Assembly: GCA_023230585.1 (NCBI GenBank)
Contig: JALNXB010000059.1
Location: 1 to 10,450 of the forward strand
DNA length: 10,450 bases
Direction: 5' to 3'
DNA from: a bacterium
GTDB taxonomy: Bacteria > Ratteibacteria > UBA8468 > B48-G9 > JAFGKM01
The stretch's first letter is position 1. The number at the start of each line of letters is the position of its first letter. Position numbers and translations under genes: made by a program. The notes under the pieces were generated by a model. That model was not told the origin of the DNA. It searched no databases and saw nothing but the letters and a program-made list of their open reading frames with translations. Shown in pieces: positions 1-4,515 of this stretch.

Positions 1-17
1 ATTAAGGAGGCATTAAA

Positions 18-1220
18 ATGGCAAAGGAGAAATTTGTAAGGAGTAAGCCGCACGTAAATATAGGAACAATCGGGCACGTAGATCACGGAAAGACAACATT
101 GACCAGTGCAATAACAATGGTATTGAGTAAAAAAGGACAGGCGAGTTATTCAAAATATGAAGATATAGATAAAGCACCAGAAGAGAAAGAGAGAGGATTA
201 ACAATAAATATTTCTCATATAGAGTATGAGACAGAGAATAGACATTATGCCCATATAGATTGTCCTGGTCACGCTGATTATATAAAGAATATGATAACAG
301 GAGCAGCTCAGATGGATGGAGCGATTCTTGTAGTAAGTGCGCCTGATGGTCCAATGCCTCAGACAAGAGAACATATCCTATTAGCCAGACAGGTGGAAGT
401 ACCAGCGATGGTAGTATTTATGAACAAGATGGACCAGATGGATGACGAAGAACTTGTAGAGTTAGTAGAACTTGAGATGAGAGAACTTTTAAGTAAGAAT
501 GGTTTCCCTGGCGACGATATACCAGTAGTAAAGGGAAGTGCATTAAAATGTTTGGAGTGTGGATGTGGTGATCCAGAATGTAAGAATTGTGGACCAGTAT
601 TGGAATTGATGGCATCGGTAGACAGTTATATTCCAGAGCCACCGAGACCAGTAGATCAGCCGTTTTTGATGGCAATAGAGGATGTATTTTCAATAACAGG
701 TAGAGGAACAGTTTCAACCGGTAGAGTAGAGAGAGGGAAAGTAAAGATAGGAGATGCGGTTGAGATGATAGGTCTGTCTCATGAAGTAAAAAAGACAGTA
801 GTTACCGGTATAGAGATGTTTAGGAAAGAACTTGATGAGGGAGTAGCAGGAGATAACCTAGGGTTGTTGTTGAGAGGAGTAGATAAGAACGAAGCAGAGA
901 GAGGAATGGTAGTAACAGCACCAGGAAAAATAACACCTCATACAAAATTCAAGGCACAAGTATATGTCTTGAAGAAAGAAGAAGGTGGTAGACATAAACT
1001 GTTTTTACCTGGATACAGACCACAGTTTTATATAAGAACAACTGATGTAACTGGAGAAATCAAATTGCCAGAAGGTGTAGAGATGGTAATGCCTGGTGAT
1101 AATGTAGAGATGGAAGTAGAACTTATATATCCTATTGCATTAGAGAAAGGTCAGAGGTTCGCAGTTCGTGAAGGTGGAAGAACTGTTGGTGCAGGCGCTG
1201 TTACAGAAATTATTACATAA
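18..1220 (+). CDS. tuf: Elongation factor Tu (EF-Tu)
   Basis: This is the translation GTPase that carries aminoacyl-tRNA to the ribosomal A site in the cytoplasm; 400 aa, normal for the family. The G-domain motifs are all present: GHVDHGKT (residues 19-26), RGLTI switch I with T62, DCPGH (81-85), NKMD (136-139) and GSALK (173-177). Domain 2 begins near residue 212 (PFLMAIEDVFSITGRGTV) and domain 3 near 308, containing GYRPQFY and RTTDVTG; the end GGRTVGAGAV is typical. The ATG at 18 has a strong AAGGAGG at 4-10, seven bases upstream. Odd features: residues 178-191 hold five cysteines (C178, C181, C183, C188, C191) in a stretch about five residues longer than in E. coli EF-Tu, where no such cluster exists. 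Valine is encoded mostly by GTA, unlike the GTT preferred downstream. rpmG follows after 23 bases and is probably co-transcribed. The identification is certain; the role of the Cys insert is inference. Confidence 0.98.
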   Translation: MAKEKFVRSKPHVNIGTIGHVDHGKTTLTSAITMVLSKKGQASYSKYEDIDKAPEEKERGLTINISHIEYETENRHYAHIDCPGHADYIKNMITGAAQMDGAILVVSAPDGPMPQTREHILLARQVEVPAMVVFMNKMDQMDDEELVELVELEMRELLSKNGFPGDDIPVVKGSALKCLECGCGDPECKNCGPVLELMASVDSYIPEPPRPVDQPFLMAIEDVFSITGRGTVSTGRVERGKVKIGDAVEMIGLSHEVKKTVVTGIEMFRKELDEGVAGDNLGLLLRGVDKNEAERGMVVTAPGKITPHTKFKAQVYVLKKEEGGRHKLFLPGYRPQFYIRTTDVTGEIKLPEGVEMVMPGDNVEMEVELIYPIALEKGQRFAVREGGRTVGAGAVTEIIT

Positions 1221-1243
1221 AATTAGGGTAGAAGGGAGAACTG

Positions 1244-1396
1244 ATGAGAGAAATAGTATCCTTGATTTGCGATAAATGCAAAAATAGAAATCATTACACA
1301 ACAAAAAATAAAAAGGTTAAAAAAGAAAAATTAGAAATAAAAAAATATTGTCCAACCTGTAATAAACACATCCTTCACAAAGAAGGAAGAGCTTGA
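1244..1396 (+). CDS. rpmG: 50S ribosomal protein L33, zinc-binding form
   Basis: This is a short 50-residue ORF starting MREIVSLICDKCKNRNHY and ending HKEGRA with a TGA stop. It matches ribosomal protein L33, a small basic protein of the large subunit near the E site. Two CxxC pairs (C9/C12 and C36/C39) form the zinc ribbon of the cysteine-containing L33 class, as opposed to zinc-independent paralogues. The middle (residues 21-34) is very lysine-rich. The start is ATG at 1244, preceded by a GAAGGGAG-type Shine-Dalgarno at 1231-1238. It lies 23 bases after tuf, and the tuf-rpmG-(tRNA-Trp)-secE order is common in bacteria, which supports the call. Length is normal for L33. Confidence 0.95.
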   Translation: MREIVSLICDKCKNRNHYTTKNKKVKKEKLEIKKYCPTCNKHILHKEGRA

Positions 1397-1455
1397 AAGA
1401 ATACTGCGTTGCAGGGCATAAAATATTTAAATCGTCTTATCTTTTTATAAAAAAG

Positions 1456-1483
1456 TTGTTTAATTAGAAAAATATGGTATAAT
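1456..1483 (+). promoter_or_regulatory. Sigma70-type promoter for the tRNA-Trp/secE/nusG/ribosomal/rpo unit
   Basis: A perfect TATAAT -10 box lies at 1478-1483, preceded by TGG (1475-1477), which makes it an extended -10 (TGnTATAAT). TTGTTT at 1456-1461 is a partial -35 box with a 16-base spacer. Transcription would begin near 1490, about 30 bases before the tRNA. It sits in the only sizeable gap near the start of the block (1397-1520), just where a tRNA-led operon should start. Inferred from consensus matches only; an AT-rich background raises the chance of fortuitous matches, but the extended -10 is unusually good. Confidence 0.7.
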
Positions 1484-1520
1484 ATATGTTTTTTACAGGT
1501 AAAATCTTGTAAATAACTTT

Positions 1521-1594
1521 AGGTCTGTAGCTCTAACTGGCAGAGCGGCGGACTCCAAATCCGTAGGTTGGAGGTTCGAATCCTCCCAGACCTG
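1521..1594 (+). tRNA. tRNA-Trp (anticodon CCA)
   Basis: The cloverleaf folds by hand. The acceptor AGGTCTG (1521-1527) pairs with CAGACCT (1587-1593). The D stem is GCTC/GAGC (1530-1533, 1543-1546). The anticodon stem is GCGGA/TCCGT (1548-1552, 1560-1564), with loop CTCCAAA giving anticodon CCA at 1555-1557. The T stem is GGAGG/CCTCC (1570-1574, 1582-1586) with loop TTCGAAT. The discriminator is G1594, and A1-U72 plus G73 fit bacterial tRNA-Trp. The 3' CCA is not fully encoded (CA then AGG follow the discriminator), so it would be added by nucleotidyltransferase. The D loop is 9 bases and has T rather than A directly after the D stem. It is apparently co-transcribed with secE, 16 bases downstream. 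Confidence 0.97.
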
Positions 1595-1595
1595 C

Positions 1596-1600
1596 AAGGA
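1596..1600 (+). promoter_or_regulatory. secE ribosome binding site abutting the tRNA 3' end
   Basis: AAGGA lies ten bases before the secE ATG at 1611 and begins two bases after the tRNA discriminator base. After tRNA 3' processing, the downstream mRNA could retain only a very short leader with this site at or near its 5' end, so processing and secE translation may influence each other. That consequence is inference; the motif and spacing are seen directly. Confidence 0.6.
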
Positions 1601-1610
1601 ATATAGAAAT

Positions 1611-1796
1611 ATGAAAAAAAGCATAATTAATTTCTTTAATGGCGTGGTTAATGAATTGAATAAAGTAACGTGGCCTGAAAAAAAAATATTGAAGATTACC
1701 ACTGGGGTTATAGTTTTTTTTATGTTTCTTTTTGCGTTATATTTAGGCATAATAGATGTAATCTATTCTAAATTAATAAGAATATTTTTAAGGTGA
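1611..1796 (+). CDS. secE: Preprotein translocase subunit SecE
   Basis: This 61-residue protein is the short single-span form of SecE, the clamp subunit of the SecYEG protein-conducting channel in the inner membrane. Residues 1-25 form the amphipathic cytoplasmic helix with the family signature NELNKVTWPEKK (residues 14-25). One hydrophobic membrane segment follows at about residues 28-50 (ITTGVIVFFMFLFALYLGII), then a short basic tail. E. coli SecE has two additional N-terminal spans that are absent here, as in most bacteria. The start ATG at 1611 has AAGGA upstream. The TGA stop overlaps the AGGTGA that serves as Shine-Dalgarno for nusG, four bases before its start, suggesting translational coupling. 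The secE-nusG pair is one of the most conserved in bacteria. Confidence 0.96.
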   Translation: MKKSIINFFNGVVNELNKVTWPEKKILKITTGVIVFFMFLFALYLGIIDVIYSKLIRIFLR

Positions 1797-1800
1797 ATAA

Positions 1801-2325
1801 ATGGGAAAATGGTATATTTTGCAAGTTAAAACTGGACATGAAGATAAGATTAAGAAACTTCTTGAGAATAGTGATGATAGTATTTTAAAAAAGATAGAGC
1901 AGGTTGTTGTGCCAAAAGAAGATATTATTGAAGTTGTTAAAGGTGAAAAAAAAGTTAAAAGTCGGAAATTTTGGCCTGGCTATATACTTATGGAGATAGA
2001 TGATTCTGCTGATGATATGATTTGGCATAAAATTAAAACCACCCAAGGAGTGATTAAATTTTTGGGAGCAGGTAACCCAGTACCTCTTTCTGATATTGAA
2101 GCTGAAAAGATTATGTTTGAAATTGAAGAGAAGAAAGGAAAAGCTACTCCAAAGGTAGAATTTGATATAGGCGATAGAGTGGAAATTAAAGAGGGTCCAT
2201 TTGTTAATTTTAGTGGAATGGTTGAAGAGGTAAATCCAGATAAAGAAAGATTAATAGTAAGCATATCTATCTTTGGAAGGGCAACTCCTGTTGAATTAAA
2301 TTATTGGCAGGTAGAAAAAACGTAA
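1801..2325 (+). CDS. nusG: Transcription termination/antitermination factor NusG
   Basis: NusG (174 aa, normal length) binds the clamp of RNA polymerase, promotes processive elongation, and links transcription to Rho or to the ribosome through its C-terminal domain. The NGN domain covers about residues 1-110, with KWYILQVKTGHEDK at the N terminus and RKFWPGYILMEI in the middle. A KOW domain covers about 118-174, with the hallmark FDIGDRVEIKEGPFVNFSG and a final ELNYWQVEKT. No large insertion lies between them. The ATG at 1801 follows AGGTGA (1791-1796), which overlaps the secE stop. Its physical target, RNA polymerase, is encoded in the same unit (rpoBC). Confidence 0.98.
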   Translation: MGKWYILQVKTGHEDKIKKLLENSDDSILKKIEQVVVPKEDIIEVVKGEKKVKSRKFWPGYILMEIDDSADDMIWHKIKTTQGVIKFLGAGNPVPLSDIEAEKIMFEIEEKKGKATPKVEFDIGDRVEIKEGPFVNFSGMVEEVNPDKERLIVSISIFGRATPVELNYWQVEKT

Positions 2326-2338
2326 AGGGGAAAATTGA

Positions 2339-2764
2339 ATGGCAAACAAACCAATAAAAGCTCTAATTAAACTAAAAATTCCCGCAGGTGGAGCAACTCC
2401 AGCGCCTCCTGTTGGACCAGCTTTAGGGCAACACGGAGTGAATATAATGGAGTTTTGTAAGAGTTTTAATGCTGAAACAAAAGGTAAAGAAGGTACTATC
2501 CCTGTGGTGTTATCAGTTTATGAAGATAGGTCATACTCTTTTATTACTAAAACTCCACCAACTTCTGAATTGATAAAAAAAGCAGCAAATATAGTAAAAG
2601 GTTCAAGCGTACCTAATCAAGAAAAAGTTGGGAAGATAAAGAAGCAACAGGTTAAAGATATAGCAAAAATAAAAATGGAAGACTTGAACACAAAAGATTT
2701 GTTGCAAGCCGCTAAAATAGTTGAAGCTGTTGCAAGAAGTATGGGAGTTGAAGTTACAGATTAA
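2339..2764 (+). CDS. rplK: 50S ribosomal protein L11
   Basis: L11 (141 aa, the usual length) binds the GTPase-associated region of 23S rRNA at the base of the stalk and helps activate translation factors. The N-terminal domain (about 1-70) carries the signature PAPPVGPALGQHGVNIMEFC with its flexible proline-rich loop, the region where thiostrepton binds between L11 and rRNA. The C-terminal rRNA-binding domain (about 75-141) includes KTPPTSELIKKAA and ends ARSMGVEV. The ATG at 2339 has AAAGGGG at 2324-2330. The gene lies 13 bases after nusG and just ahead of rplA, the standard L11-L1 pair. The nusG-rplK gap is too short for a separate L1-regulated leader of the E. coli kind. Confidence 0.98.
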   Translation: MANKPIKALIKLKIPAGGATPAPPVGPALGQHGVNIMEFCKSFNAETKGKEGTIPVVLSVYEDRSYSFITKTPPTSELIKKAANIVKGSSVPNQEKVGKIKKQQVKDIAKIKMEDLNTKDLLQAAKIVEAVARSMGVEVTD

Positions 2765-2771
2765 AGTTTAT

Positions 2772-2776
2772 AGGAG
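2772..2776 (+). promoter_or_regulatory. rplA ribosome binding site that decides the start
   Basis: AGGAG ends directly against an ATG at 2777, leaving no spacer, so that ATG is unlikely to be the initiator. The in-frame GTG at 2783 lies six bases downstream, a normal distance. The site therefore favours the GTG. Confidence 0.65.
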
Positions 2777-2782
2777 ATGAAA

Positions 2783-3484
2783 GTGAAAAAATCAAAAAGG
2801 TATGAGAACCTCCTGAGCAATTTAGAAAAAGATAAAGTTTACGAGTTGGCAGAGGTTGTTGAGAAAATCAAAGAGTTACATACAAGTAAATTTGATGAAA
2901 CAGTTGAAGTATCATTAAATCTTGGTATTGATTTAAAGAAACTTCAACAACCCATAAGAAATTCTGTAGTTTTACCTCATGGGGTCGGTAAACCAGTTAG
3001 GATTCTTGTTTTTGCATCAGGCGAAAATGCTGTTAAAGCTAAAAGTCTTGGAGCTGATTACGTTGGAGAGCAGGATTTAGTTGAAAAAATCAAAGGAGGT
3101 TTTCTCGATTTTGATACGGTTATAGCAACACCAGATATGATGAAACTGGTTGCGCCGCTTGGTAAAATACTCGGTCCTCGCGGACTGATGCCTAACCCTA
3201 AAACAGGAACAGTAACCAACGACCTGGAAAATATTATTGGCGAAATTAAAAAAGGTAGAATAGATTATAAGATGGATAAAGATGGCAATTTACATATACC
3301 TGTCGGAAAAGTTTCGTTTGAAAATAGTAAGTTGATAGATAATATAAATGCAGTAATGAATTCAGTGCTTGCAGTAAAACCAACCTTTGCTAAGAGTAAT
3401 TATATTCGCTCATCAGCAATTTCTCTCACTATGTCTCCTTCTTTAAAGTTTGGAGCAAAAAAAGTGTTGCAGGATACTGTTTGA
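2783..3484 (+). CDS. rplA: 50S ribosomal protein L1
   Basis: L1 forms the mobile L1 stalk near the E site, aids release of deacylated tRNA, and in many bacteria represses its own mRNA. I place the start at GTG 2783 (233 aa), giving an N terminus reading (M)KKSKRYENLL, like the KKSKRY start of family members. The longer option, ATG 2777 (235 aa), abuts its Shine-Dalgarno. Domain I contains FDETVEVSLNLGID. Domain II contains SVVLPHGVGKPVRILVFA and the signature region around LGKILGPRGLMPNPKTGTV. The C-terminal strand of domain I has KPTFAKSNYIRS. The gene is 18 bases after rplK. Identity is certain; only the start is in doubt by two codons. Confidence 0.96.
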   Translation: MKKSKRYENLLSNLEKDKVYELAEVVEKIKELHTSKFDETVEVSLNLGIDLKKLQQPIRNSVVLPHGVGKPVRILVFASGENAVKAKSLGADYVGEQDLVEKIKGGFLDFDTVIATPDMMKLVAPLGKILGPRGLMPNPKTGTVTNDLENIIGEIKKGRIDYKMDKDGNLHIPVGKVSFENSKLIDNINAVMNSVLAVKPTFAKSNYIRSSAISLTMSPSLKFGAKKVLQDTV

Positions 3485-3562
3485 TAAAAACTTCCTGGTT
3501 ACATAAAAACAAAGAATATAAAATATTATAAATATATGCAGACAGGATGATGGAGTTAAGAA
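3485..3562 (+). promoter_or_regulatory. rplA-rplJ spacer, possible short L10 leader
   Basis: These 78 bases are the largest gap inside the ribosomal/rpo unit, and AU-rich. In many bacteria L10, bound to L7/L12, represses translation by binding a structured leader at this position. I can pair TCCTG (3493-3497) with CAGGA (3543-3547), which encloses a loop of AT-rich repeats. The pairing ends just before the rplJ Shine-Dalgarno (TGGAG, 3551-3555, seven bases from the start). The gap is shorter than the L10 leaders I know and I do not see a clear kink-turn, so the assignment rests on position and one short pairing. Confidence 0.3.
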
Positions 3563-4096
3563 ATGAAAAAATTAAAAAAAGAAGATAAGAAGAAGTTGGT
3601 ATTAAAACTCACAAGTGATGTAAAGGAGAGCTATCTAAGTCTTCTAATTGGATTTTCAGGTTTATCTGTTAATGATATGCAAGGGTTGAGAAGCGATTTA
3701 TCGGAGCTTGAATGTAAGATGATGGTAGTTAAAAATACCCTTATTGAAAAAACCTTTGAAAATGTAGGTATGGGAGACGCTTGCAAAGAGTTGGAAGGGT
3801 CTGTATTCCTTGTGTGGTCGAAGAGTAAAGATGAGATAGGAATTTTAAAAAAATTGGTTCGGTTTAAAGAGAAGACTGATAAGATAGATTTTAAAACAGG
3901 TATTTTAAATAATAGGGTCTTTGATAGTAAAGAGTTAACTTTGATAGGTAAGTTGCCAGATAGAAAGCAACTTGAAGCTTCTCTGGTTATGAATATTAGA
4001 ATGCCTTTAACAAGAATAATTAATTCTTTAAAATATCCTACTACAAGATTAATAAATAATTTGAATCAAATAGCGGAAATTAAAAAGGAGAAATAA
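3563..4096 (+). CDS. rplJ: 50S ribosomal protein L10
   Basis: L10 (177 aa) anchors the ribosomal stalk: its N-terminal domain (about residues 1-130) binds 23S rRNA next to L11, and its C-terminal helix binds L7/L12 dimers. Family features seen are the basic N terminus (MKKLKKEDKKKLV), GFSGLSVNDMQGLRSDL, the motif MVVKNTLIEKTF, and LPDRKQLEASL before the C-terminal stalk helix (about 140-177). That helix is hydrophobic/basic and ends EIKKEK. The ATG at 3563 has GGAG seven bases upstream. The last codons (AAG GAG) double as the Shine-Dalgarno of rplL, whose start lies one base beyond the stop, so the two genes are probably translationally coupled. The likely autoregulatory site lies in the spacer upstream. 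Confidence 0.97.
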   Translation: MKKLKKEDKKKLVLKLTSDVKESYLSLLIGFSGLSVNDMQGLRSDLSELECKMMVVKNTLIEKTFENVGMGDACKELEGSVFLVWSKSKDEIGILKKLVRFKEKTDKIDFKTGILNNRVFDSKELTLIGKLPDRKQLEASLVMNIRMPLTRIINSLKYPTTRLINNLNQIAEIKKEK

Positions 4097-4097
4097 G

Positions 4098-4496
4098 ATG
4101 GAAAAAAATGAGAAAAATATAATTGATGAAATAGTTGAAAAAATTGAGCAGCTTTCGGGGTTAGAATTGTCTGACCTTGCCAAGCAACTTGAAGACAAAT
4201 TTGGTGTTGCAGGTATGATGGCACCAATGGGTGCAGTTGTTGGTGCTGGACAGGCTGCTGACGGTGAAGAGAAGAAAGAAGAAAAGACTCTTTTTGATGT
4301 TGTATTAAAATCTTTTGGCTCCAATAAACTTCAAGCTATTAAAGAAGTAAGAGCTATGACTGAGCTTGCACTTAAAGAAGCAAAAGAACTTGTAGAATCT
4401 TTACCGAAACCTATAAAAGAGAAAGTTTCCAAAGAAGAGGCCGAAGAAATAAAAGCTAAGTTTGATGCTATTGGTGCAGAAGCAGAAATTAATTAA
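4098..4496 (+). CDS. rplL: 50S ribosomal protein L7/L12
   Basis: L7/L12 (132 aa) is the multicopy acidic stalk protein that recruits EF-Tu, EF-G, IF2 and release factors. The N-terminal dimerisation domain spans about residues 1-35 (LSGLELSDLAKQLEDKFGV). It is followed by the flexible Ala/Gly/Glu-rich hinge (about 40-63, ending EEKKEEK). The globular C-terminal domain (about 64-132) has TLFDVVLKSFGSNKLQAIKEVR and LKEAKELVESLPKPIKE, the helices that contact GTPases. Spacing from rplJ is one base, with AAGGAG (4085-4090) inside the end of rplJ. Since L7/L12 is needed in several copies per L10, this strong site fits a higher translation rate. rpoBC starts 19 bases downstream; no terminator hairpin is visible between them. 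Confidence 0.98.
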   Translation: MEKNEKNIIDEIVEKIEQLSGLELSDLAKQLEDKFGVAGMMAPMGAVVGAGQAADGEEKKEEKTLFDVVLKSFGSNKLQAIKEVRAMTELALKEAKELVESLPKPIKEKVSKEEAEEIKAKFDAIGAEAEIN

Positions 4497-4515
4497 ATTT
4501 TTTTAAGGGGTGAAA

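Noticed and set aside
1404..1414. CTGC-GTT-GCAG mini-stem after rpmG
   Set aside because: Only four pairs and no T tract nearby; no reason to call it a terminator or a regulatory site.
1441..1455. CTTTTT-ATA-AAAAAG hairpin after rpmG as an intrinsic terminator
   Set aside because: The stem is almost entirely A-T with a three-base loop and has no following T run; such palindromes are expected in AT-rich spacers. A rpmG terminator may exist but is not shown by this.
3499..3532. Internal promoter before rplJ (TTACAT with TATTAT or TATAAA)
   Set aside because: Spacers come out at 12, 19 or 22 bases depending on the -10 chosen, and the AT-rich background produces many TATAAA-like strings. Not better than chance by eye.
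4497..4515. T-rich run between rplL and rpoBC as a terminator or attenuator
   Set aside because: There is a T7-type run but no GC-containing hairpin before it, and the next bases are the rpoBC Shine-Dalgarno.
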